Below are positions 26,077-36,900 of a DNA stretch of 64,000 nucleotides, piece by piece. Under the pieces are notes generated by a model, which saw nothing but the letters and a program-made list of their open reading frames with translations, was not told the DNA's origin and made no database searches. Location of the stretch: positions 16,100 to 80,099 of IMG/VR virus record IMGVR_UViG_3300015263_001568. One strand, 5' to 3'. The position numbers and the translations under genes are program-made. Each line of letters begins with the position of its first letter. Within the stretch, counting starts at the first letter, position 1. The DNA comes from a virus.

Positions 26077-27273
26077 TTAGTAGAGCCCTACCTGGGCGAG
26101 TAGTGCCTGAGTATCATACGGTGCTCCGACTCCTAGGCCGAAGTTACCAACACGCCAGACACGGTTTGTATAGCGGAAGTTCTTGGGACGAACGCCGGAC
26201 CGTGCAACACCGCACATCCGGCGGAAAATCTGCTTTTTCGCCTCGGCGAATTTGTTGAGCATTTCGCCAAGAGCGCTGATTACGCCACTGTAGTCGTGGT
26301 TGTACTCTAGCGTAACGGTCTGACCGCCATGGCTAAAATTCAGCTCGATTTCCAGAATCTGCTGCGACTGCAAAGCCCAGATGGCAGCGGCGATGAGTGT
26401 TGACGTAGCGAGTGCATTAGAACCGGTAACCGGAATTTGGCTCAGAGTCCAGTCAGTCTCAGGATAGATCATGTTCACGTAGCCGAGACCATGCTGGATA
26501 TAATCGTACATGTCAGAGGTGGCGTAGCTCTGCACCAACCCGATTTTCTTGTGGAGCTTGTCGACCAATATGCGCAACGGCATGTTGAGCAGCCAGAAAT
26601 TGCTCTCCGGAACCTTGATGTTACGTTGCAGATATTCGGTCTCCGACACGGATGAATCCCGCACTTTCCAGAAAATGACGTACTCACCTTCATTCAAGGC
26701 ATCCGTGTCGAAGAAATAACGGTACTGACCGTTTTCAATTTCGCGACCAATTTTTCTCTGCGGGTTGGACCGCACCAAACATTGGCTGTTTAGATCGCTC
26801 TCCGTGACATCCGTTTCCCGGCCAAAGCGCGTCGTCACAACCTTTTGAGCGAAGTAGCGAATGTCGAGTCCGATTTCGTAGGCCCGACTCGTGCGCTGAA
26901 TGCTTACGCGCTCTTGAGTTCCGGCCATCGTCAGGAGGGTCCATTGCCGGTCTTCATACTTCGCTTCGACCTTGTCTACGACATCAAATTCTTCGGAGAT
27001 GTCCTTATTGTGACCCGCATAAGTCACCATGAACCAGTCGATACGCCATCGACGTTCATCGGTGTTTAGCTCGGCATCTTCTGGCACGAACCACATGAAG
27101 CGGTAGCGGCCCTTACCAGTAGGTGCGCCGACGCCGTACTTCACCACCGTTCCGGCCGGATCTTTGATCTGTACCGTAACGGGGGTGCTCTGGTCAGCCG
27201 GCACCATGGGCTCACCATCGACGTCAATGAAGTCCGCCTCGAAAGGCACTGTAGTTCCACGAATGAAGCGCAT
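26077..27273 (-). CDS. Large beta-rich virion protein
   Basis: The frame is open to 27345, but the ATG at 27273 begins the sequence MRFIRGTTVPFEADFIDVDG, which looks like a natural N-terminus, giving 398 residues. Two immunoglobulin-like segments are suggested (VTVQIKDPAGTVV...YRFMWFVPEDA and FDTDALNEGEYVIFWKVRD), followed by an alpha/beta C-terminal domain. This two-Ig pattern is frequent in head-tail and tail proteins of large phages. It is divergent from the gene at 27346. Confidence 0.5.
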   Translation of the reverse strand: MRFIRGTTVPFEADFIDVDGEPMVPADQSTPVTVQIKDPAGTVVKYGVGAPTGKGRYRFMWFVPEDAELNTDERRWRIDWFMVTYAGHNKDISEEFDVVDKVEAKYEDRQWTLLTMAGTQERVSIQRTSRAYEIGLDIRYFAQKVVTTRFGRETDVTESDLNSQCLVRSNPQRKIGREIENGQYRYFFDTDALNEGEYVIFWKVRDSSVSETEYLQRNIKVPESNFWLLNMPLRILVDKLHKKIGLVQSYATSDMYDYIQHGLGYVNMIYPETDWTLSQIPVTGSNALATSTLIAAAIWALQSQQILEIELNFSHGGQTVTLEYNHDYSGVISALGEMLNKFAEAKKQIFRRMCGVARSGVRPKNFRYTNRVWRVGNFGLGVGAPYDTQALLAQVGLY

Positions 27274-27345
27274 ACATAGAGAATAGTAAGAAACGCCTTT
27301 TCTGGTTACGCTATGGTGGAGTCGTGCCTCGGCACGTGTATCCAT

Positions 27346-28281
27346 ATGGGAACAAAAGCATATCGACCACAGAGGGACGACTACGTCCCAGACGGCTCAG
27401 AGGTTCTAGACGACCACCCGCATACGATTGCGCGTGAGCTGCTTCTGCCACGCATCGCAGCGCGGAATAAAAAAGCCGTCAAGACCATCCGAACCGAACT
27501 CTATTACTTCGCTAAAATACGCGCCGGCCGCAGGTGCTCCTGCTTTGAAAGTGAGATCGCTCCGGATTCACTTTGCTCGGCGTGCTTTAGTACCGGCATC
27601 GTCGGAGGCTATTTGAAGTACGGCACCGACCTGTTCACGCTGGACGTCACCCATCCAAATATCCGCTCTGTAAACGTCATTCCCAACCACGAAATCAAGG
27701 AAAAGCCTACGCCGCTTACGCTAGTCGATGGCAGCACATTTGGCTTTGCCGAATTTACCGTGCAGCTGGGAACCAACATTGGGCTGCATGACGCTTTTCT
27801 ATCGATTACAAAGGCACCGGATGGCAGCTCCGTCGATGCTTTTTTGAAAAGTCCTGCGGACCAGACGTACGTCGCTTTCACCAAGCAGAATTTCGACCAA
27901 CGGTTGCTCAACCACACTTTGCAGGTGCGCATCGAATTGCGCCGACCTAACGCTGCTTCTAAGACGCCGCGCTTTTACTGCCTGCATGGTCGCTATCGGC
28001 GCATCAGCGACTTGAAGCTGACGGCGAACGTTCCACGCACTGAGCGCTCGCAATTTCTCGGCGACCACGGTCTGACGGACCAATGGCAGTCGCAGCACTT
28101 TTTCCTCGACAACACCATTAAAAACATCACGACGGAAGACTTCGTCGCCACGCCTGATGGGCAAACGCGATGGAAGATCCACAACGTGAACCCCTTCGAT
28201 CCTGAAAACCAGCTGTTGAGCTGGGATGTCGATACCCGACTCGTGCATCCTTACGAGTCGTACAACTACGTGCCCCTCTAG
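27346..28281 (+). CDS. Virion-type protein with Cys-rich motif
   Basis: Two ATGs compete (27313 and 27346); the second is used because it starts MGTKAYRPQ, but neither has a clear ribosome site. The 311-residue protein has a CSC-x(10)-CSAC cluster at about residues 60-77, followed by G-I-V-G-G-Y, a metal-binding motif common in structural proteins of large phages. The rest is beta-rich. It is the first gene of the long rightward transcription unit. The exact structural role is unknown. Confidence 0.55.
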   Translation: MGTKAYRPQRDDYVPDGSEVLDDHPHTIARELLLPRIAARNKKAVKTIRTELYYFAKIRAGRRCSCFESEIAPDSLCSACFSTGIVGGYLKYGTDLFTLDVTHPNIRSVNVIPNHEIKEKPTPLTLVDGSTFGFAEFTVQLGTNIGLHDAFLSITKAPDGSSVDAFLKSPADQTYVAFTKQNFDQRLLNHTLQVRIELRRPNAASKTPRFYCLHGRYRRISDLKLTANVPRTERSQFLGDHGLTDQWQSQHFFLDNTIKNITTEDFVATPDGQTRWKIHNVNPFDPENQLLSWDVDTRLVHPYESYNYVPL

Positions 28282-28290
28282 GAGACTTTC

Positions 28291-28947
28291 ATGTCGCTGT
28301 ACGAGATCACAAATGTTAGCGACAAGCGCGTCGCTGTCTCTTCACGCGAATATCGGCCTCTGCATTTTAGTCTCGGCCCTGGAGAACGCATCGGTGTCTT
28401 GATCGAGGACCTCAAACGCTGGTCACAGTGGGGCAAGCAGGATCTCGCGGAATACGTACAAAAAGGCTTCTTGCAGATTGAAGCCCGCGATACGGTGCAT
28501 GTCGTTCAGGATAAAGCACACCGCTTGCCACTTTCTACCTCCGGGCGCTCGGGTGCTACAGGCTTGACTACGGCGGTCGATCGTGCGAATCTGTTCAAGG
28601 CTGTGTACAATGCCCACATCCCATCAACGTTGTTTCATAGCGTTGCTGATGGCGTGAATACAATCACGTCTCCGGATGTGGATCCCACAGACACACCAGC
28701 TACGCAGCTCACCGATATGATCACGCTGCTGACAGAAGCACAGCTAGACTACGACGCGCACCGTACACAAGCCGGCGTGCATGTCGTAGATGACACCACC
28801 AATGCTACTGCACTCGTTGCCCCAGTAGACCTAGACACCTGTATTGGCGTGCTTGACGAGCTATATGCGTTGTTCAACTCTCACCTTGCTTGGTTCTACG
28901 ACGCTGCTGCTGCGCCGCTGACGCCGGTAGACATCATCACTCTCTGA
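28291..28947 (+). CDS. Hypothetical virion-associated protein
   Basis: The 218-residue protein begins with a small beta domain (MSLYEITNVSDKRVAV... then LGPGERIGVLIEDL) followed by a helical segment and ends in a Thr/Asp/Ala-rich helical region (residues 110-218). The start is supported by AGGAG eight bases upstream. It resembles the first parts of the proteins at 25274 and 334 in layout. It ends in a TGATG overlap with the RuvC-like gene. Confidence 0.5.
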   Translation: MSLYEITNVSDKRVAVSSREYRPLHFSLGPGERIGVLIEDLKRWSQWGKQDLAEYVQKGFLQIEARDTVHVVQDKAHRLPLSTSGRSGATGLTTAVDRANLFKAVYNAHIPSTLFHSVADGVNTITSPDVDPTDTPATQLTDMITLLTEAQLDYDAHRTQAGVHVVDDTTNATALVAPVDLDTCIGVLDELYALFNSHLAWFYDAAAAPLTPVDIITL

Positions 28948-29471
28948 TGCGCGTTCTTGGGATAGACCCCGGAAAAGTCAACTTCGGTTGGGCAATTTAC
29001 GGAAATGATGGATTGGAGCGCCATGGTGTCATCGACGGCGCAGAAGCGCTCGAAGACTTAGCAGCATGGCGCATACGGTTCTCCCGCATCGTAAAGAACT
29101 ACAAGCCAGACGCGCTTTGCGTCGAGCGGTACGCACGGCGCTTTGGCAAAGGCGGTCAGAAGGAAAGCGAGATCATGAACATCATGATCGGTCATGCTTT
29201 GGAAATCTGCCTTTGCCGAAAAATCAGCTGCACGTTGGTTACGGCCAGCACGCACAAAGGCTGGACGGCAAAAAACTTCGACGTGCAGCCTTATCCCAAG
29301 GCTAAGAAAAACGGCAGCGTTGAGAAAAAGTGGGACCTTGGAACGTACGAAGAATGGAAGCACCTTGCGGCAGATTATTCGTACCATGAAGTAGATGCTG
29401 CCAACGTGGCCAAGTATGGTCACGATGTCATTTTTACCAACATAGGAGACGACGATGAAGACGATTCGTGA
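28947..29471 (+). CDS. RuvC-like RNase H-fold nuclease, probable Holliday junction resolvase
   Basis: The 174-residue protein has the RuvC signature: LGIDPGKVNFGWAI with the first Asp at residue 7, a second acid in ALCVERY (E60), and HEVDAANVAKYG with the C-terminal acid pair. RuvC-type enzymes resolve four-way junctions, needed before packaging of branched phage DNA. The true start is the ATG at 28947, which overlaps the upstream stop as TGATG; the frame is open further upstream. The final residues are acidic (DDDEDDS). Confidence 0.8.
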   Translation: MRVLGIDPGKVNFGWAIYGNDGLERHGVIDGAEALEDLAAWRIRFSRIVKNYKPDALCVERYARRFGKGGQKESEIMNIMIGHALEICLCRKISCTLVTASTHKGWTAKNFDVQPYPKAKKNGSVEKKWDLGTYEEWKHLAADYSYHEVDAANVAKYGHDVIFTNIGDDDEDDS

Positions 29472-30132
29472 ACGCGACCTCGCAGAGCACGGGATTCCGA
29501 AAATCATGGTGAAGGGCCGTGTGGTCCCTAGCCAGCTGCCGACGCCAATGAACGTACCCGCCACCACAGAAACGTTGACCGCTGCATTGCAACAGTCTGG
29601 ACAAGCGCGGAACGCTGCGGAGGAGCGTGCAGCCAAGCTGGAAAAAGAGCTGCTCGACGTCAAGTACGAACTCGACAAGCTTGGTGCGGCTGGCATCTCA
29701 AAAGACGTACTGGAAGGCGTAGAGACAGAGCTGCAAGAAGCGCTCGAAGAAGCACGACGGCAGCGAGAGCGCGCCGACCAGCAAGCAGGCGAACTAGATA
29801 ATCTGCACAATAGCGTGCGCGAGCTGAAGTCTAGCCACCGTACCCTGCAAGGAAAGATCACCGATGCCGAGGCAGCGCTTGAAGAGCGAACGCTGCTTAT
29901 GGAAGAGAATGACCAGCTCAAAGCAGAACTCGCGGCGCTGAAGTCTGCGGGCATCGGTCTCATGTCGCCTACCGACGTCAATGAGATCGATGAAGTCAAG
30001 CGCCTCACCCGCACCGACGACAGCCTCATTATCGAAGGCCTGTCAAACGGTGAGGACTTCAAGATCAGCATGAAATACGATTCTTATCGCGCGTTCCGTC
30101 GCATGAAGCCCATCAACGACGAGGCCGCATAA
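29455..30132 (+). CDS. Coiled-coil protein
   Basis: The 225-residue protein has a long coiled coil from about residue 45 to 165 (heptads rich in Glu, Leu, Ala, Arg), preceded by a short N-terminal segment and followed by a small folded part (DDSLIIEGLSNGEDFKISM). It overlaps the RuvC-like gene by 17 bases. Scaffold-like or tether roles are possible; nothing specific is visible. Confidence 0.6.
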   Translation: MKTIRERDLAEHGIPKIMVKGRVVPSQLPTPMNVPATTETLTAALQQSGQARNAAEERAAKLEKELLDVKYELDKLGAAGISKDVLEGVETELQEALEEARRQRERADQQAGELDNLHNSVRELKSSHRTLQGKITDAEAALEERTLLMEENDQLKAELAALKSAGIGLMSPTDVNEIDEVKRLTRTDDSLIIEGLSNGEDFKISMKYDSYRAFRRMKPINDEAA

Positions 30133-30143
30133 AGGAACGACTG

Positions 30144-30323
30144 ATGGACACACCACAACCACAGCAACCGCAACCTCAATCCCCCACCACGCCGACGCAT
30201 TCTTCCGAGGCGTGCCCGAAGTGTGGCGGCCCCCGCAAGCGACAGCTCTTCCGCACCGGCTCTGTGCAGCATCCTGGGCGCGATGTTGACGTCTGTACCG
30301 CCTGTGGCAAAGTCGTAGAATAG
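30144..30323 (+). CDS. Small zinc-ribbon protein, 59 residues
   Basis: An ATG at 30144, with AAAGGA upstream, opens a 59-codon frame. The first 20 residues are Pro/Gln/Thr-rich; then CPKCGG and, 25 residues later, CTACGK form a two-pair zinc ribbon. It fits exactly between the coiled-coil gene and the promoter region, in the same direction. The ribbon could contact DNA, RNA polymerase or another protein. Confidence 0.6.
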   Translation: MDTPQPQQPQPQSPTTPTHSSEACPKCGGPRKRQLFRTGSVQHPGRDVDVCTACGKVVE

Positions 30324-30343
30324 CCACTAGTTAGCGATACTCC

Positions 30344-30371
30344 TTGACCGGTTCCACAGGCCAGATAAGAT
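30344..30371 (+). promoter_or_regulatory. Putative promoter before the ribonucleotide reductase operon
   Basis: TTGACC (30344-30349) and TAAGAT (30366-30371) are 16 bases apart in a 116-base gap after the zinc-ribbon gene. A start near 30378 would give a leader of about 60 bases with AAGGAG before the TTG start at 30440. This is a sigma-70-like match without experimental support. Confidence 0.45.
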
Positions 30372-30439
30372 AGCTAGTCCAGCACGTCTTGGGCGGCTGT
30401 CCTTCCGGACCTGGCAGGAACCACAAGGAGAGGCCAGAG

Positions 30440-30943
30440 TTGAGCCCGCGTATCGCCATCTCGACTACTGGCTACCCCGTCAAGACGGGTGTGGCAACGG
30501 AGATACAGGTTGGTAGCCTCCGTCACCTTCTACAAGCCGCGGAGAGCCTCGCTGAGCAGCCCTACCGGCTTGTGGCTATCTACCCCTTTGGCCAACCTCG
30601 AAAAGCCGTATACGACGTCCTAGACAGCCTGGAGAAGTCCCTTTGCTCTGCCAAGGTGCTGGTGGTCTGCCGGCACGGCGCGCAGGCCATAGTGCCCGAC
30701 TTCCTTCAGCCGCACCAACGGCTCCGGCGGCCAAACGGGCACATCGATGTCATGGTCCACGTTGACCGTGACTTGGCGTGGGAGCCGCCCACGAATCTTT
30801 CGCTCGACATCCATCCGACGACAGGGCGATTCAGCCGCTGGGCTATTCAACAAGGCTTGGTGCCGATCGTTCTGCGCCGGATAACGTCTGTTCAAAAGTG
30901 CAAGGACCTCTACAACCTTCTAACCGCTGAGGCAGCTCTATGA
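30440..30943 (+). CDS. Hypothetical protein upstream of ribonucleotide reductase
   Basis: The start is taken as TTG at 30440 because AAGGAG lies nine bases upstream; the frame is open to 30389. The 167-residue protein looks alpha/beta (YRLVAIYPFGQPRKAVYDVL, VLVVCRHGAQAIVPDF) with conserved-looking His/Arg positions. It overlaps the reductase start by four bases (ATGA-type), implying translational coupling. No family was recognised. Confidence 0.55.
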   Translation: MSPRIAISTTGYPVKTGVATEIQVGSLRHLLQAAESLAEQPYRLVAIYPFGQPRKAVYDVLDSLEKSLCSAKVLVVCRHGAQAIVPDFLQPHQRLRRPNGHIDVMVHVDRDLAWEPPTNLSLDIHPTTGRFSRWAIQQGLVPIVLRRITSVQKCKDLYNLLTAEAAL

Positions 30944-33900
30944 TCCAAGCGACCTATCAACAGCGAATCATGCTCGACCGCTACGCGCAGAAGGACCCGC
31001 ACGCAAAGCCAAAGGAAGGCGACTTGGTCATCGTCAAGATGACGCGCTCTTTTTCTTTGGATGGCGAGGAGATCACATCGCGTGAGCTTGGGCAAATTAC
31101 CGAGGTCACCAATGGCGGCGGACCGGCACGCTACACTGTCGAGCTGGAAAATGAGATCGTAGCCGATCTCGATCGTAGCCGTGTAGAAGTCATCGTTGAA
31201 AAGACACCCGAGGACATCTGGCAGCGCTTGGCCAACGGCATCTGCAAAGCTGAATTTCTATATCTCAGCAATCCTCCGGACAGCCTTGCCTGGCAGCACA
31301 TTCAGTACCAGCTTGATCAAGCCGTGCTCCCGGACCAATGGAAGCCCATCCGGGAATTCCGCGACAAAGTCTATTCGGCGTTGTCACGCAATGAGTTCAT
31401 TCCAGCCGGTAGAATCCAAGTTGGCCTCGGTCGAGAAGACCTCACGCTGACCCTGTTCAACTGCTACGTGCTGCCGCGACCTGAAGATTCTAGGCACGGC
31501 ATCACACGCCGCTGGGGTGAGATGTTCGAGATTTTCGCGCGTGGCGGCGGTATTGGATTTGACGTTAGCAGCATGCGCCCCGCCGGTGCGCCAGTTGCCA
31601 AAGTCAGTGGGCGATCCAGCGGCGCCATCAGTTGGATGGAGCAATGGAGCCAAGTCACCGGAGAAGTGGAGCAGGGCGGCTGCTTTTCTGGCAATACACG
31701 CATTGCCACCACCAAAGGTTTAATCCGCGCAGAGGATCTAGCGAACCGTATTGACGCCGGCGCGCCGCACTGTGTGTATACGCATTCTCGTCCTCCAAGA
31801 CACGTCACGCACGTTTTCCGAAATGGCCAGAAACGATTCTTTCGCGTGACCACCAAACGTGGCTATGAAATCGAAGTCACGGGTGACCACAAGATGGGTG
31901 TGCTCAAAGAAGGGCGCATTGAAACGGTGCCGCTAAAGCACCTTTCTGTTGGCGACAATGTGCTTCTATTGCTTCCAAAATGCCAATTCCCCGAGAAGTC
32001 CGCTGTGGAGTTGTCGGCAATCGACTACGAAAAGCCAAAGATGAGCACCACGCTCAACGAAGACGTGCGCTTTCCAATCACACTAAATGGGAAGCTCGCG
32101 TATGTACTCGGCTACATGTACGGCAACGGTAGCGTCATCATGGGCAAGAAAGTCACATGGTCGTCGCCCAAAGGCATTTCGATGTCCGTGCCAACCAGTC
32201 GAGAAGACATTGCATGCAAACTGCAAGATTATATCCTCGACTGTTTTGGAGTGGTCGCCGAAATGGAGCCAGGCGACGGAGCCTGCGTGAATGTGAAACT
32301 GTACTCGCGCATCGTGGTGGAGTGGCTGAATACGAATGGCCTACTGAAGAAAAAAGCTGCGGATATCCGTGTACCCGAGCAGATATTTCATGCACCGGAA
32401 ACGGTAGTCAGCTCATTCGTTTCCGGCTACTTCGACGCAGATGGATCCGACCGCGGCATCAAAGGAGGCTACGGATTCGACTCTATCAGCAAAGGTATGC
32501 TGCAAGACGTGCAGAAGATTCTAGCCAGCTTTGGCATCGCTGCCAAGCTACGTCCAGAAGACCGGTCTTCTACAGGGTGGAGCACCCTCTACAGACTATC
32601 TGTAACGGGACCCGTATTTAAGGAACGCTTCATGGACTTCGCACGCTGGTCGATGAAGGCACAGCGACATACATCCAGGCGTGACACGAACATGTACCCG
32701 ATGGAAGCCTTCAAATCGTGCCAGGTGGATCCCAAGCTCTATAAAGGCTTGGTAGCAATTTCCTATGACGTGGTCTCGTATGCTGCGGTTAGCCGCGTTT
32801 TGGATCGCGCCGGTGATGAAGGACTGGGTGGGTCTGAACAGGCTGCCAAGATGGACGCACTGCTAAACGTTCTACCGGATGCCATTGATAGCATCGAAGA
32901 CGTCGGCATGATGGACGCTTTTGACTTTGAAGTCGATGAAGTCCACATGCTCAGCGGCGATGGATTCTACACCTCGAATTCCCGAAGAGGCGCTACGCTC
33001 TTTGGTATCGCGCCTTGGCATCCTGATGTCGAGCGCTTCATCGAGGTCAAGTCGGAGCGCAGCGCTTTCCGCATGTCGGGTGACGAGCTGCTTCAAAGCC
33101 TCAACCCCGAGATCATGGAGCAGTTCGGCGCACAGCTTCGTAAAATCTTCGTTGGGAAGGAAGATGCTGCCTCGATCAGCCGCAGCAAAGACCTCATCAA
33201 GAACGCCAATATCAGCGTGCTGTTCACCGAGGCGTTCATGGATGCCGTCGAGCGCGATGACTACTGGGACTTCGTTTTCCCTGACACCTCAGATCCGGAG
33301 TACGACGCCATCTGGCATGGTGACATCGAGGCTTGGCGCGCGTTGGGCAAGCCCGTCATCCACTACGGCACCAAGAAGGCACGTGATCTTTGGTACCGCC
33401 TCATCGACCGTGCGTGGGCGTCGGGAGAGCCAGGTGTCCTTTTTGTCGATAGAATGAACGAAATGAGCAATAGCTGGTACTATGCGCCCATAGAGTGCAC
33501 AAACCCGTGCGTTACCGGTGATTCGCTCATCTACACCAGCCGCGGTCTGATCACGGTGGACGATCTGATGGCGGAGCGCACGCAGCCCCAATATCTTGTC
33601 GACAGCCGCTTCGGCTACGAGCCTACATTTTCTGAAGGCACCAAATTCTGGTGCTCGGGTGAGAAGCCCATCTATCGTCTAGAGACTAAAGAAGGCTACA
33701 CCATCCGCGCCACAGCCGACCACAAGATCATGACGTCGCGCGGGTGGGTGCAACTTGCGAAGTTAAAGGAAGGCGACAAAGTGCACATCGCCAATCGCGG
33801 TGGCGCTTTCGGAAAAGAAGGCACGCTAGAGTTCGGCCGCGTCTTGGGCTGGTTCATTGGCGATGGATATTTCACTGGTGAAAAAGCCATATTGGATTTC

Positions 33901-36900
33901 TACGGAGATAAGCATCAGCTAGCCGACACATTCGTAGGCTACGTGCAAGACTTGGTCGGGCACGACAAGGACTATAATCCACAGTACAACATCACAGGGT
34001 ACACGGTTGAGGCGCGCGATCTGGTAACCATTCAATCCGAACGCCTCTACCAAATGCTGCACGAGTTTGGAATCACGGAAGACACCAAGCTGCGCGTGCC
34101 GAAGATCGTGCAGCGTGGCACCGCTGACATGCAGCGCGGGTTCCTTCAGGCGCTGTTTGATGCGGATGGCTCAGTTCAGGGGTCAAACAAGAATCCTACG
34201 ACAGTCATTCGGCTGACCTCTATCTCGGATGACTTGTTAATCGGTGTACAGCAGCTTTTGTTGAACTTCGGCATCGCTTGCCGCATCTACTGGGAACGCC
34301 GACCTGCCGGCTACCGTAAACTGCCGGATGGCAAGGGGGGCTTGAAGCGCTACTGGTGCCAGGCGTATCACGAGCTAGAAATCTCAAAAGCAAATCTGCA
34401 AGTGTTTGCGGACGAAATCGGGTTCCTCCGTGATGTCCACCAAGGTAAGCTACGAACGCGCCTTGCCGCCTACATCCGACCACCACAGGCCGAAAAGTTC
34501 ACTGCACGCGTGTTCAGAATCGAAAGCGATGGTGTAGAGAAGGTCTACGACGTCACCGTTCACAACACCCACAGCTTCGTAAGTAGTGGAATTTGCTTAG
34601 CAAATTGCGGTGAGCAGAGTTTACCAGCCAACTCGGTTTGTAACTTGGGTCACATCAATTTAGCACAGTTTGTTCGTGCCTCCAGTGAAAATTTCCCAAC
34701 CAGCTCCCGCACCAGCGAAGACGCGCAGCGAGCCTTCAATCTGCCGCACTTTAGGGACGTCGTAGCAACGTGCGTTCGTTTCCTCGACAACGTGATTGAT
34801 GTCGAGAATTTCTTTATCCCTGCCGTCGAAGAACGCCAACGTGCTGAACGCCGTGTTGGCCTTGGCATTCTTGGCTACGGAGAGCTGCTAGTACGTCTTG
34901 GGCTTCGCTATGGATCTGACGAGGCGGTCGACTTCACGCACTGGCTTTTCCAGCAGCTCGCTGAAGCCAGCTATAGAGCGTCTGTTGACTTGGCAAAGGA
35001 CCGTGGTGAATTTCCGCTATTTGATGCTGAGAAGTTCCTCCAGTCTGGCTTCATGAAGGGCATGCCGTCAGAAGTACGCGACGCAATACGCGAGCACGGT
35101 ATTCGCAACGTCACATTGAATACGATCGCGCCAACGGGTTCCGTGGGCACCGCGGTTGGCACCACTACAGGCATCGAACCCTATATTGCCTTGAATTGGC
35201 TAGCCCGTAGTCGCGTTGGTGAAGCAGCGGAAAAAGCCAACGTGATGGAAAAGCTGGAAGAGAAATTCGGTGAGCGTAGCAATTGGCCCGACTACTTCGT
35301 AACCATCGCCAACATCACGCCATCGGAGCACGTCAGAACGCAAGCAGCAGCGCAGCGTTGGATTGATTCCTCCATCTCCAAGTGCGTTACCGGAGATACC
35401 CTGATAGCGACAACGGACGGACTTATCCGTATTGCATCGCTGCACCAAGGGGAAGCGGCCGACAGTTTCAGAGATGCAGAGCTAGAAGTGGCTTCGGTAG
35501 GACCGAATCAGAAAACGTCTGCCTTCTATTACGGCGGACCTAGGACGGTGAAGAAGGTAGTCCTTCATTCTGGTCATACCGTGAAAGGCACGGAAAATCA
35601 TCGACTGCTTGTCGGCACAGTAGACGGTCTGCGTTGGGTAAGGATGGATCAAATACAAGAAGGCGATCTAGTAGCCGCCCGTTATGGCGCGGATATTTGG
35701 TCATCGCAGCCGTCAAAATTTGCTGACTTCTCCCCAAGCCAAAAATATGGAAATCAGAAGTCCGTTAAGCACCCGATTGAGATGACTGAGGACTTGGCCT
35801 GGCTTCTGGGTGCCTACGCGGCCGAGGGCCATACTACACAATCCACTTGGACAATCACCATCACAAACTCAGTAGAGGCGGTGCTACAAAAGGCCGTAGC
35901 TGTCTGGGAATCAGAATTTGGCGTTGCTGCACGCATAACTCGACAGAGCGGGAAATGCCCTGGTGTAGAAGTCGCCTCAAAAGAAATCGTAGAATTCTTT
36001 GACTACCTTGGGTGTGGCCATAGATCGAACGAAAAGCGGATTCCGGAGGTGGTACTACGCTCTCCAAAACCGATGGTTCTAGCATTTCTACAAGGTCTGT
36101 TTTTGGATGCCTACACTACTGATGGCACGCTAACAAAATGGGCCATCTGCCTAAATTCCAATGGCATGTTGGATGACCTACAAGCGATCCTTACCAACTT
36201 GGGTGTTATTCACAGCCGAATCTCCAAGTACAACCCTGACTACGACAAGCATTATGACGAAGTGTACGCCTGTGGATTAGACGCGCAGAAGCTCATGTCC
36301 ATGGTGCCGTTCATGGAACCGGACAAGAAGGCACGCGCGGACGCCATTCTAGCAAAAGACCTTAGTAGCTGTATCAACAAAGCAGACATCGTGCCTGTTG
36401 ACCGCCGTGCTTTGCATGAACTGATTCCACATGGGAAACGGAAAGCCTTCGGCGCTGCGCTACGAAATGTGAATACTACGTTCCCAAGCCGGCATACGAT
36501 TGAACGGTTTGCCGCAGCGTACCCAAACGCGCTACCAGATTACGTGAGAACCATCTTGGACAGCGACCTGCATTTCAGCCCCGTGATGTCGATTGCGGAC
36601 GACGGTGTGCAGGAAGTTTTTGACCTATCCGTTCCTGACAACCATGCTTTTGTAGGAAATGGGATCGTAAACCACAACACGGTCAACCTACCGCAGAGCG
36701 CTACCATAGAGGACGTGAGCGAAGCCTACCTGGAAATGTACCGCCAAGGTTGCAAAGGCGGAACGGTATATCGTGACCGCTCACGCGATCGGCAGGTGCT
36801 CTACACTCTCGATGAACAGCCGGCAATCGTCGAAGAGCTTACCACTGCGGAATTTGAAGAAGCAGCGCCTGAAGGGTGCCTGCGCCCGCGGCTGTCTGTC

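Noticed and set aside
29058-30071. 337-residue Ser/Ala-rich minus-strand frame over the RuvC-like and coiled-coil genes
   Set aside because: It is the reverse of Glu/Leu/Ala codons of the coiled coil; the RuvC motifs prove the plus strand is coding.
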